Origin: Niastella yeongjuensis
GTDB taxonomy: Bacteria > Bacteroidota > Bacteroidia > Chitinophagales > Chitinophagaceae
DNA length: 64,000 nt
Assembly (NCBI RefSeq): GCF_900110245.1
Contig: NZ_FOCZ01000006.1
Location: 249,004-313,003 of the forward strand
Reading direction: 5' to 3'
Within the stretch, counting starts at the first letter, position 1. Each line of letters begins with the position of its first letter. Of the stretch, positions 54,677 through 63,456 are shown piece after piece. The notes beneath the pieces are model-generated. The model was not told where the DNA came from, searched no databases, and saw only the letters and a program-made list of their open reading frames with translations. The position numbers and the translations under genes are program-made.

Positions 54677-55597
54677 ATGATCCTTACATTCCGTATGCCG
54701 TCTGAAAAGGTTCGAAAATGGTTGAAACTGTTAATCAAGATCGTTATCACGGCACTGTGCATTTGGTACATTTCTCATAAGATCGATCTCAAGAAATTGT
54801 CGGGAGTCCTTGTATTGGCCAATCCATTATGGATCCTATTGTCGATCGGCGCTTTTATGTTCTCCAAACTGTTGTCGTCTATCAGGTTGAATGTTTATTT
54901 CCGTAATATCGATATACACCTGCCAGAATGGACGAATATCCGGTTGTACTGGCTGGGCATGTTCTACAACCTGTTCCTGCCGGGTTCTATCAGCGGCGAT
55001 GCGTATAAAGTAGTGCGGCTTACCAAAGAGTATAATGTAGCGTATAAAAAAACAACTGCTGCTGTATTGCTCGACCGCTTCAGCGGTTTACTGGCCCTGG
55101 GTCTGTTGCTGGGTATTTTCTGGTTCATTTCTTTTAAAGGTGGTTACTATAGTTACTGGTTGATGGCAGGGATCCTGTTAAGCATGCCGGTTTTCTATTT
55201 CCTGATTAAAATATTCTTTCCCTATTTCCTGCCGGGCTTCCTCCCCACTTTTGCCTGGGGACTTGCGGTACAGATCTTTCAGGTGGTTTGTATGTATTGC
55301 ATTTTACAGGCGTTACATATCCATGCCCATACCGAACAGTACATGCTCATATTTTTAATTTCCTCGGTAGTGGCGGTATTACCTTTCACCATTGGCGGAT
55401 TAGGCGCCCGGGAAGTTGTATTTTTGTGGGGCGCGCATATTTTTGGCCTGGATCATACCGTATCCGTAATGGCCAGCCTGCTGTTCTATGGCGCTACTGT
55501 AGCTTCTTCCCTACCCGGATTACCCTTTATTTTTATAGATCCTTTAAAAACCACGCCAAAACCTGCACCGCAACTGTATGCTACAACAATGGAATAA
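54677..55597 (+). CDS. UPF0104/LPG-synthase TM-type flippase-like protein
   Basis: 306 residues, about eight membrane segments. Seen: RLYWLGMFYNLFLPGSISGDAYKVVRLTK and VLLDRFSGLLALG, the family signature, and TIGGLGAREVVF near the C terminus. It has no MprF-like catalytic domain, so it is the flippase-type half. Likely moves a lipid or lipid-linked sugar. Overlaps the next GT39 gene by 20 bp. ATGs at 54677 and 54698 are both possible. Confidence 0.84.
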   Translation: MILTFRMPSEKVRKWLKLLIKIVITALCIWYISHKIDLKKLSGVLVLANPLWILLSIGAFMFSKLLSSIRLNVYFRNIDIHLPEWTNIRLYWLGMFYNLFLPGSISGDAYKVVRLTKEYNVAYKKTTAAVLLDRFSGLLALGLLLGIFWFISFKGGYYSYWLMAGILLSMPVFYFLIKIFFPYFLPGFLPTFAWGLAVQIFQVVCMYCILQALHIHAHTEQYMLIFLISSVVAVLPFTIGGLGAREVVFLWGAHIFGLDHTVSVMASLLFYGATVASSLPGLPFIFIDPLKTTPKPAPQLYATTME

Positions 55598-57158
55598 TGC
55601 GCTCCTGCAATTACGCAACAACAAAATAACCTGGCTATTTATCATTGCTGCTGTTTTGTTATTTACCGGTATCGGTTCCACCCCCATGTATATTCTGGAT
55701 GAAGCCCGTAATGCCCAGGCTGCCCGGGAAATGATGGACCGCCACGACTGGATAGTACCCACCTTCAATGGCGAACTGCGCGCACATAAACCGCCGCTGC
55801 ATTATTATTTTATGCAGCTGGCCTACCATGTATTTGGGATGAACGCTTTTGCCGCCCGTTTTTTTTCCGCCTTGTTTGGCTGGTTAACTATATGGATTAC
55901 CTGGTACTTTACCCGGCGCTTTGTAAGTTATGGCACCGCCATCTGGGCTGTAGCCGCCTTATTGGTAAGCACCCATTTTCTGTTCGAATTCCGCATGTCG
56001 GTTCCAGACCCCTACCTGATCTTTTTTATAACGGCCGGTATTCTCTGCTTTTATGCCTATGCACAGGAGCGAAAGCTAAAATGGCTGATCTGCTCGGCAG
56101 TAGCTGCCGCGCTGGCTACCCTGGCCAAGGGACCGGTAGCGCTGGCATTGCCCGGCGCCGTGCTGGTATGGTGGGCCCTTTCGCAAAAGAAATACGACCT
56201 GTTGTTCTCGTGGAAAATGATCCTGTATTTCGCCGTTATCGCTATTGTTGCCTTACCCTGGTATCTGCTTGTTCACCAGGCCACGAAGGGCGAGTTTACC
56301 CGCATATTTTTCTTTGAGCATAACATTAACCGTTTTGGCGAACCAATGGAAGGCCATGGCGGTTTGTTTATCATGGTGCCCCTGTTTGTGCTGCTGGGTC
56401 TTTTACCGGTTTCGGTATTCATAGGCGAACTGGTTAAAAAAACAAAATCGTTCCATACCAACCCGTTCATCAGAATGAGTATGTATGTAACCGTTGTATT
56501 CATTGTTTTTTTCAGTTTGTCGGGAACCAAACTGCCAAACTATCCCATGCCCTGTTACCCGTTTGTGGCCATCCTGCTGGGTTATTTCATCAATAAAGTA
56601 ATTACCGGGCAAAACCAGGTAAAACAATATCCTTTATGGATATTGCTTACGCTGAATGTGCTGTTATTAGCGGCAGGCTGGATAGGCCTGGGGCTTGAAA
56701 CTGCCACACAGGCATTTCGTGGCTGGGCCCTGTTGTTTATAATACCGGTGGCTACTGCAGCCGGCAGCTGTTGGTACTTTAAAAAAGAAGGCCTGAAAAA
56801 AGCCATGCATGTGATCATTGCCGGTTATTCGGTATTTAACCTGCTGTTCCTGGCCATTGGTTACCCGGCTGTTTACAAACATAACCCGGTAACGAAAACG
56901 GTGCCTCTGCTGCATGCCAATGAGCAGGTGTATTCGTATAAAATTTACAATCCGGCCTTTAACTTTTATTTGAATAAATCCATTCAGGTACTGGAAGATC
57001 CGGCAGCGGTAAGCCGCGTTTTAAGCGCCCATCCGCAAGCCATTATCATTTCCCGCGAAGGTCTTTTACCCGAACTGGAAACGGTTTCCTACAAGCTGCT
57101 GGCAAAAGAACGTGACCTGTTTGAAACAGCCACCACGGTTCTGATCAGCGGAAAATAA
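55578..57158 (+). CDS. GT39-type membrane glycosyltransferase (second copy)
   Basis: 526 residues. LDEARNAQAAREMMDRHDWI with the acidic motif, HKPPLHYYFMQLAYHVFGMN, ALATLAKGPVALALPGAVLV, SGTKLPNYPMPCYP; about 11 membrane segments and a short periplasmic C-terminal domain. Typical ArnT/PMT-like enzyme. With PAP2 and the flippase-like gene it forms a three-gene lipid-sugar operon, a parallel of the set at 50144-52568. Confidence 0.88.
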   Translation: MLQQWNNALLQLRNNKITWLFIIAAVLLFTGIGSTPMYILDEARNAQAAREMMDRHDWIVPTFNGELRAHKPPLHYYFMQLAYHVFGMNAFAARFFSALFGWLTIWITWYFTRRFVSYGTAIWAVAALLVSTHFLFEFRMSVPDPYLIFFITAGILCFYAYAQERKLKWLICSAVAAALATLAKGPVALALPGAVLVWWALSQKKYDLLFSWKMILYFAVIAIVALPWYLLVHQATKGEFTRIFFFEHNINRFGEPMEGHGGLFIMVPLFVLLGLLPVSVFIGELVKKTKSFHTNPFIRMSMYVTVVFIVFFSLSGTKLPNYPMPCYPFVAILLGYFINKVITGQNQVKQYPLWILLTLNVLLLAAGWIGLGLETATQAFRGWALLFIIPVATAAGSCWYFKKEGLKKAMHVIIAGYSVFNLLFLAIGYPAVYKHNPVTKTVPLLHANEQVYSYKIYNPAFNFYLNKSIQVLEDPAAVSRVLSAHPQAIIISREGLLPELETVSYKLLAKERDLFETATTVLISGK

Positions 57159-57181
57159 GCAATAAGTGTATGTACCTATAA

Positions 57182-57219
57182 AAAGGCCCCTGGTGTTCGT
57201 ATCGGGGGCTTTGCTTTTT
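57182..57219 (+). terminator. Terminator of the GT39 operon
   Basis: AAAG and CCCC pair with CTTT and GGGG (one G·G mismatch), followed by GCTTTTT. 23 bp after the stop. Confidence 0.75.
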
Positions 57220-57235
57220 GGCCTGGTCTGTAAAT

Positions 57236-57290
57236 GACCTGACAAGGACCTAACAAGGACATAACAGGGACCAGACAGGGACCTGAAAAG
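57236..57290 (+). repeat. Five tandem 11-bp units
   Basis: Units GACCTGACAAG, GACCTAACAAG, GACATAACAGG, GACCAGACAGG, GACCTGAAAAG, with no gaps. Confidence 0.9.
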
Positions 57291-57407
57291 GAATTTTTCC
57301 CTGTTTGGTCCGGACAATGTCTGTGTTTGGTCCGGGGCATTTTGTACGCCTGACACATTGGAATAAGTATTCAGATGGCAACGTAATGGCGTCAGAATGG
57401 TAGTCTT

Positions 57408-57510
57408 ATTGCCTGGGTATTGCACCTGGATAGGCCGGGGATTGCCTGGAATCCCTATGTACGCAAGGCAATACCCAGGCAATACTTAGGCAATGTTTAG
57501 GCAATACTTA
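57408..57510 (+). repeat. 16-bp inverted repeat joined to four tandem 11-bp units
   Basis: ATTGCCTGGGTATTGC (57408-57423) is exactly inverted at 57468-57483. From 57467 four 11-bp units run to 57510: GGCAATACCCA, GGCAATACTTA, GGCAATGTTTA, GGCAATACTTA. Confidence 0.9.
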
Positions 57511-57582
57511 GAGAATCCCCTACAGTCTTACGGGCATTCAGCCGGGTGATACGCTTTAAAAATAAAATTATACAAACACCTG

Positions 57583-57614
57583 TTTGCATCTAATTAAAAA
57601 TTTTTTTATACTTG
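57583..57614 (+). promoter_or_regulatory. Promoter of the third sigma gene
   Basis: TTTG (57583-57586), 20-bp spacer, TATACTTG (57607-57614), one base off TAnnTTTG. About 130 bp before the ATG at 57743. Confidence 0.7.
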
Positions 57615-57742
57615 CATCGCAAAAACCTTTTTCTCCCCTAAGGTTCGTGTAATTCTTCCCGCTGAAAATGAATAGGCTTTTACATAGGCACATTCTTTCA
57701 GGAACTGTTCTTTTCCCCCTATACAGGTGTAATTTTAAAATA

Positions 57743-58351
57743 ATGCCAATGCATATCACGAGTGATCTTCTTCACAGGTTAAATAACAATGAACCGGCGG
57801 CACATGCCGATCTGTTCAAAGCTGTATTCGCCGACCTAACGGTTTTCGTTTACCGGATGATCGATAATGAAGACGAATCGGAAGATATAGCCATCTCAGC
57901 TATTACAAGACTATTAGGTAAAAAGCTCACTTTCAATGCGATTGAGCAATTAAAAGCCTACCTCTATATTTCTGCCAGGAACGGCGCCCTGAATTATTTA
58001 CGAGCGGCGCAAAAAGAAGATCCCTTCAGAAGACAGTTACAGGACGATCTGCCCATTGCCGAAGATCCGGGTATCAATAAGAAATATGAAATGGACCATT
58101 TGCGCAAACTGATAGAAGCAGGTTTGGGCAAGCTGGAAAAGCAATGTGCGGCCGTGATTCGATTAACCATGCAGAATATGCAACCCGACGAAATAGCTAA
58201 AACACTGAATATTAGTCCCAATCAGGTATATACGCAAAAGTCGAAAGGGATCTCCCGGTTACGGGAATTCATTGAGCAAAATGGTGGTAAGTACGGGATT
58301 CCCGTAGTAATTATCCTATTAATGATACTGTGTAAACTCTATTTTAGTTAG
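57743..58351 (+). CDS. ECF sigma factor
   Basis: 202 residues from ATG 57743 (or 57749). The frame opens at 57668, but those 25 residues are not family-like. Region 2 (NNEPAAHADLFKAVFADLTV, DNEDESEDIAISAITRLLGK, AYLYISARNGALNYLRAAQK); region 4 (LEKQCAAVIRLTMQNMQPDEIAKTLNISPNQVYTQKSKGI). Hydrophobic tail IPVVIILLMILCKLYF, as in the 38448 sigma. Pairs with the FecR gene 145 bp downstream. Confidence 0.92.
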   Translation: MPMHITSDLLHRLNNNEPAAHADLFKAVFADLTVFVYRMIDNEDESEDIAISAITRLLGKKLTFNAIEQLKAYLYISARNGALNYLRAAQKEDPFRRQLQDDLPIAEDPGINKKYEMDHLRKLIEAGLGKLEKQCAAVIRLTMQNMQPDEIAKTLNISPNQVYTQKSKGISRLREFIEQNGGKYGIPVVIILLMILCKLYFS

Positions 58352-58496
58352 AAATAAAAAAATGTTGCGCAATTTCTTAATGTTCAGCTAGTGTTCGTTG
58401 TTTCATTATGTAGAGAAGAGAACACGCTGATTTTTAGGGGACAGCGAAGAATACCAAATTAAACCTTATTTCAAACAACCTTACAAATCGATTACA

Positions 58497-59741
58497 ATGA
58501 AAGCACTATCTGAAAACATAACCCAACTAGCATTTGGGAAAAGCGATGATGTGCCTTTGACCAGCGAAGAACAGAAAATTTGTGAGGAGTGGACGTCGGG
58601 CAAAGCATCGGAACTCATGAAGGTAGATGCCGCCGATCCCCGCCTTTTAGAATTCGTTGGACTCTATGATAAACTGGAAAACAAAAAACAGGAAGTGTGG
58701 GAAAGCATCGAGGCAACGCATTCGCTGACCCAGTCTGCCCAACAGGAAATCCCAGTTATGCAGCTGCCAACAGCCAGGATCGGCAAACGCACCTGGATGC
58801 TCGCTGCAGCCGTTTTAACAGGCAGTATTGTGGGAGTGTACGCCCTTTACCAATTTATCAATAACGATAAGAACAGCGTTATACCGGCACAGAGTATGCC
58901 TGTTGCCCAAAGATCCATTGAACCCGGCAGAATACGCGCCGTATTAACGCTGGCAGATAACAGTCAAATTGATCTGGACACCCTGCCAACCGGTATAGTA
59001 GCCTACCAGGATCAAATGGAGATCACCAAACAGCAGGATAATCAGCTGGTATACAAAGTAGCTGACAATCATAAAACAGGTACCAGAGAAGGGAACAACA
59101 GCTTAACCACCCCATATGGCGGTGAATACAAGGTTACCCTGGCCGACGGATCAATGGTATGGTTAAATGCCGGTTCGTCACTGAAGTACCCAGCCGCATT
59201 CACCGGTACAGACCGGGTGGTTGAAATTACCGGCGAAGGTTATTTTGAAGTGGCCGAAGATAAAACAAAGCCATTCCACGTAATGGCCAATGGAACAGAG
59301 GTAAAAGTATTGGGGACCCATTTCAACGTAAAGGCATATGAAGCCGACAAACAGGTAACCACTACTCTGGTGTCTGGTTCAGTAGCCATCCAACATGGAA
59401 CCCTGGCATCAAACATAAAACCAAACCAACAGGCGATCGTTACAGGGGATAATATCGCGATCAGTAATAGAAGCAAAAATGAAATGGCGCAGGTGCTGGC
59501 CTGGAAAAACGGCCTGATCAACCTGGAAGGCGAATCGGTGACAACCATTCTCCAACAAATAAAACGCTGGTACAATGTTGACACGCAAATAGAAGCTGGT
59601 ACCCCTGAAACCACCTCCATTTTAACTGGTACCGTTGAAAGATCGCAACCGTTACCCAAAGTGCTGGAACTGTTAAATACCAACCTGAGTGTTCGGTTTA
59701 CGCTTCAGGGTTATACGGTGGTAGCAAAAGCAAAAAAATAA
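58497..59741 (+). CDS. FecR-family sigma regulator
   Basis: 414 residues. Cytoplasmic N terminus about 1-95, membrane segment about 100-120 (TWMLAAAVLTGSIVGVYALY), then YKVTLADGSMVWLNAGSSLK, VEITGEGYFEVAEDKTKPFH, VKVLGTHFNVKAYEADK, and C-terminal STN-like VTTILQQIKRWYNVDTQIE. Followed by a terminator at 59855-59882. Confidence 0.93.
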   Translation: MKALSENITQLAFGKSDDVPLTSEEQKICEEWTSGKASELMKVDAADPRLLEFVGLYDKLENKKQEVWESIEATHSLTQSAQQEIPVMQLPTARIGKRTWMLAAAVLTGSIVGVYALYQFINNDKNSVIPAQSMPVAQRSIEPGRIRAVLTLADNSQIDLDTLPTGIVAYQDQMEITKQQDNQLVYKVADNHKTGTREGNNSLTTPYGGEYKVTLADGSMVWLNAGSSLKYPAAFTGTDRVVEITGEGYFEVAEDKTKPFHVMANGTEVKVLGTHFNVKAYEADKQVTTTLVSGSVAIQHGTLASNIKPNQQAIVTGDNIAISNRSKNEMAQVLAWKNGLINLEGESVTTILQQIKRWYNVDTQIEAGTPETTSILTGTVERSQPLPKVLELLNTNLSVRFTLQGYTVVAKAKK

Positions 59742-60197
59742 TTACCCATTAATACACAATAAAAAAAATATTTAAAATTCTTATAGTTAGGCTGTACTTC
59801 GCAGAGAATACCATTAGGTCCCATTAAACCACCTTTGAGATTAAGCATCAATAAGCTGAGTAGTTTGTGAAAGCTACTCAGCATTCCTATTTTTACACCA
59901 TATCATAACCAACGAAATTCCCGCCTGCAGGCCTGAAAAAATTATTTCTGGCAACTGCGGGCGTTGTGTATTTACTTTACATCGGGAATAACTACTTGTA
60001 TGTACATACGTTTACAAAAAAAAGAACTTTTAAAAAACCATCATTTTTATAACTTCATGACTGATATCTAACCAAACCAGTTATCAGTTACGCAGGCACA
60101 AACAGGCATAACATTTATTTTAATTCGTATCCGCCTGATTGTAATGCAGTAACCCTGGATTATAAATTGAACGTGTTTTTATCGGAAATAATACCGT
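59742..60197 (+). other. 456-bp region between fecR and susC
   Basis: Holds the terminator at 59855-59882 and a 12-bp palindrome GTATGTACATAC (59998-60009). The susC promoter is probably here; I see no clear -33/-7 pair and no gene. Confidence 0.55.
59855..59882 (+). terminator. Terminator after fecR
   Basis: GCTGAGTAG (59855-59863) perfectly inverted at 59874-59882, 10-nt loop, followed by ATTCCTATTTTT. Confidence 0.78.
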
Positions 60198-63100
60198 ATG
60201 AAAAAGATCCTTGGTTATTTGGTTATGGTATGTTGTATTAGTGCGGCAAGGGGGCAGGATAACAATCCTGTCGGATCGGTGCATTCCCTTGAAAAAGCAT
60301 TAAAAGTATTAAAATCAAAAGGTGTGTTTAAAGAGGCTGTTTATGATCCCCGGATCATGAAATGGGCCAAACCCGTATATGTACGACTGTCACCCATAAA
60401 TGACAGTATATTACCACGTATTTTTTCAGAGCAGCCTTTCTTAAAATATAGCATTATCGCTAACCGGCTGGCCATTCTCCAAAAAGAAAAAGAAGAAATC
60501 GTAAGCAGCCGGGAGCATTTCCAATCCCGCGTATATGGCATTGTGATGGGCGATTCGTCTAATCCACTTCCTGGCGCTACCGTACAATTACGATCTGGCA
60601 AGTACGCTGATGCTACTAAAGAGGACGGGGATTTTAACCTGACCTGGACCCTGGATGATACGTTGGAAGTCTCCTATGTAAATTACAAAACGGTTGTCAT
60701 TCCCTGGAGAAATAGTTTTCGCCCGCTTATTATTCACATGGAATTGCAGGACCCCAACCTGGAAGTAGCGATCGTAAAGGGTTATTCAAACAGTGAAAAA
60801 AGCAATACAGCGGGCGTATCGTATGTGCGGCCCAGTGTTACGAATAATGGCGATGTGTTAAAGATCATTCAGGAAAATGTATCGGGCGTTTTAGCACCGC
60901 CCAGCAGTGGTTTATTTGGTACCACGCATAAATTTCAATTCCGCGGTCCTACTTCTATCGGGCCACAATCATTAACAAGTTACCGCCCCTCAAACAGTCC
61001 ATTGTTTGTAGTAAATGGTATTCCCTGGGCCCCGTCCCTACGCCCGGTAAACCAGTTACCTACTATGGTTGGTACGCCTTCAGCACCGGGTGCTTCGGCA
61101 ATAGGTTTTGATCCGTTTACCACCATGAACCCTTTGGATATTGAAAGCATTACGGTATTGAAAGATGCGGAAGCAACGGCTATTTATGGTGCGCGGGGTG
61201 GCAATGGCGTTATATTGATCACCACTAAAAAAGGCACTTCCAAAGCACCGCAGTTAACAGTATCGCTGTCATATGGCATAGGCCGTTCTCTCCCGGGTAT
61301 GTCATTGATGAATACCTCCGAATACCTGGCCATGCGCCGCGAGGCATTTGCCAATGATAATATAATACCTACGGCTGCGAAAGCGCCGGATCTGTTATCG
61401 TGGGACACCACCAGGTACATAGATATGAATAAATTTCTATTGGGCGGTACTTCCAATAGCATGAATGAACATTTCTCCTTCTCACAAGGCGATTCATTGT
61501 TCCAGTTCTTATTAAATGGTGGGTACAGCAGCCAGACCGCTACCCTGCCTTCCAATATTTTTGGGAGACGCTGGTCACTAATGCCGGATTTTTATTACCG
61601 GTCAAAAAACAAGAAATTAAAAACGGGGATCTCGGCCTATCGCTCCACAACCGAAAACAAGTGGCTGACCGAAAACATTATGAACGCCACGTTACTGGCG
61701 CCCAATGCACCTGCCTTTACAGATAGTGTAGGGAACCTGGTATGGAAAGAAAAAGGCGCGTCGTTCAAAAACCCCTTAAGTTATTTTCAAAAGACTGATA
61801 ATATTCAAACGACCAATACTTCTCTACATACCTATCTGCAATATAAATTGTTCAGAAAGCTGCGTTTTGAAACCTCGGTGGGTTATCAGGAGATCAAGGT
61901 AAGAGAAAAAAGTAAGTTACCAGCGTTAGCACAGAATCCGGAACAGGTTACCATCCGCTCTTATACAGAAGCAGCCAACAAGTTTACTACCTGGATGGTG
62001 GAACCGGGTTTACACTATACCGATTCACTTTGGCATCAAATACAGGTGCAGGCGGTATTAGGGGCATTCTGGTCGTCCCAGACAAACAACCTGTGGACAA
62101 ATGTATATGACGGGTATACCGATGACGGGTTGCTGGGCATACCCTCAGCTGCAAAAACAGTGACCAATACGTCAGACAAGTCAAGGTATTTATTCCTTTC
62201 CACTTTTGGCCGGCTGAAACTCAACTTCAAGGATAAATATTTCCTTAGTTTAACCGCCCGACGCGACGGTTCCTCCCGATTTGGCCCCGCACACCGGTTT
62301 GCCAGTTTTGGGGCTGTTGGTGCCGGCTGGATCTTCTGGGAAAGAAACAATAAAGAAGGAGCCAACAGTTATGCCAAACTCAGGGCCAGTTATGGCTCTA
62401 CTGGTAATGACCAAATCGGGGACTATGCCTATTTGAATACCTGGAATAAGGCAACACCTGCCTATCAGGGTTTATATGGGATATTCCCTACAGGCCTGGC
62501 CAACCCCTATTATCAATGGGAGGTGACACGAAAACTGGAAGGCGGCCTTGAGTTGCGGGTAAACGATATCTTTACCACTACTATTGCCGGGTACTATAAC
62601 CGAAGCCGGAACCAGGTCATCACTTCTGTGTTACCGATTCAAACAGGGTTTTCAACATTGGTGTTGAATTTTCCAGCCATTGTCCAGAATACCGGTGTAG
62701 AAGCTGATGCTTCCGTAAGAAAGACCTGGGGTGCTTTTACATGGTCCGGCAAACTAACCCTGGCGGTGCCCCGAAACAAGCTGGTAAAGTTTGATAATCT
62801 GGACAACTCTAGCTATTCGAAGATTTTGATGATCGGGAAGCCATTAAATATTCTGATTGGTCCACATTATACAGGTGTTGATCCAGATAGCGGGCTGTAC
62901 AGGATGGAAGACCCAAACGGCAAAACAGTTAGCAGGTTAGACCCCGATTTTTTCGGGGGTCTCCGGAATTCATTCCAGTTTAAACAATTTGAACTGAGCG
63001 CCTATTTTGAATTCCGCCGGCAGAAAGCACCTAATTATATAACCAATGTATATCGCTATTTGCCACCCGGGCAGGCCGGTGCCGAATTTTTTAGTAACCA

Positions 63101-63446
63101 GCCCACCGATTTGCTGGACCGCTGGCAGCAAAAAGGCGATGAAGCAGTTTGGCAAAAGGTAAGTACACAAACCACAGGTGCGGTTAAAAACGGGATTACC
63201 AACTGGCTAAACTCAGACGCCCAATTTGTAGACGCGTCATATATCCGGATGAAGGTGGCGCAACTGACTTATACCTTACCGGAAAAATTCTGCAGGCCAA
63301 AACATATAAAAGCAGCCAGTATATATACAAGTGCTGAGAATTTATTAACCATTACATCGTATAAAGGCGCTGATCCGGAATTACAAAATCCCTTCAGTTT
63401 GCCCTTACAAAAAACGTTTACCCTGGGTTTACAAATAACCTTATAA
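60198..63446 (+). CDS. SusC/RagA-family TonB-dependent receptor with degenerate STN-like domain
   Basis: 1082 residues. Signal peptide ending SAARG; residues 28-98 look like a diverged STN (SLEKALKVLKSKGVFKEAV, ILPRIFSEQPFLKYSIIANR); regulatory-like beta-sandwich about 112-185 (YGIVMGDSSNPLPGATVQLR); plug with FRGPTSIGPQSL, SPLFVVNGIPWAPS and SITVLKDAEATAIYGARGGN; barrel ending KTFTLGLQITL. Downstream of its own sigma/FecR set and 10 bp before SusD. Confidence 0.93.
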   Translation: MKKILGYLVMVCCISAARGQDNNPVGSVHSLEKALKVLKSKGVFKEAVYDPRIMKWAKPVYVRLSPINDSILPRIFSEQPFLKYSIIANRLAILQKEKEEIVSSREHFQSRVYGIVMGDSSNPLPGATVQLRSGKYADATKEDGDFNLTWTLDDTLEVSYVNYKTVVIPWRNSFRPLIIHMELQDPNLEVAIVKGYSNSEKSNTAGVSYVRPSVTNNGDVLKIIQENVSGVLAPPSSGLFGTTHKFQFRGPTSIGPQSLTSYRPSNSPLFVVNGIPWAPSLRPVNQLPTMVGTPSAPGASAIGFDPFTTMNPLDIESITVLKDAEATAIYGARGGNGVILITTKKGTSKAPQLTVSLSYGIGRSLPGMSLMNTSEYLAMRREAFANDNIIPTAAKAPDLLSWDTTRYIDMNKFLLGGTSNSMNEHFSFSQGDSLFQFLLNGGYSSQTATLPSNIFGRRWSLMPDFYYRSKNKKLKTGISAYRSTTENKWLTENIMNATLLAPNAPAFTDSVGNLVWKEKGASFKNPLSYFQKTDNIQTTNTSLHTYLQYKLFRKLRFETSVGYQEIKVREKSKLPALAQNPEQVTIRSYTEAANKFTTWMVEPGLHYTDSLWHQIQVQAVLGAFWSSQTNNLWTNVYDGYTDDGLLGIPSAAKTVTNTSDKSRYLFLSTFGRLKLNFKDKYFLSLTARRDGSSRFGPAHRFASFGAVGAGWIFWERNNKEGANSYAKLRASYGSTGNDQIGDYAYLNTWNKATPAYQGLYGIFPTGLANPYYQWEVTRKLEGGLELRVNDIFTTTIAGYYNRSRNQVITSVLPIQTGFSTLVLNFPAIVQNTGVEADASVRKTWGAFTWSGKLTLAVPRNKLVKFDNLDNSSYSKILMIGKPLNILIGPHYTGVDPDSGLYRMEDPNGKTVSRLDPDFFGGLRNSFQFKQFELSAYFEFRRQKAPNYITNVYRYLPPGQAGAEFFSNQPTDLLDRWQQKGDEAVWQKVSTQTTGAVKNGITNWLNSDAQFVDASYIRMKVAQLTYTLPEKFCRPKHIKAASIYTSAENLLTITSYKGADPELQNPFSLPLQKTFTLGLQITL

Positions 63447-63456
63447 ATTGTATAAC

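Larger units (their letters stand above)
57220..57742. other. Repeat-rich intergenic region upstream of the third sigma gene
   Basis: No credible gene. Holds two arrays of 11-bp units, a 16-bp inverted repeat, a TGTTTGGTCCGG direct pair near 57304 and 57328, and the promoter at 57583-57614. Confidence 0.7.

Noticed and set aside
57066-57482. 138-codon - frame through the 11-bp repeats
   Set aside because: Overlaps the GT39 3' end and repeat arrays; an 11-bp period does not keep a reading frame, so this is not a repeat protein.
57236-57510. CRISPR array
   Set aside because: Units are 11 bp and contiguous, with no unique spacers and no cas genes.
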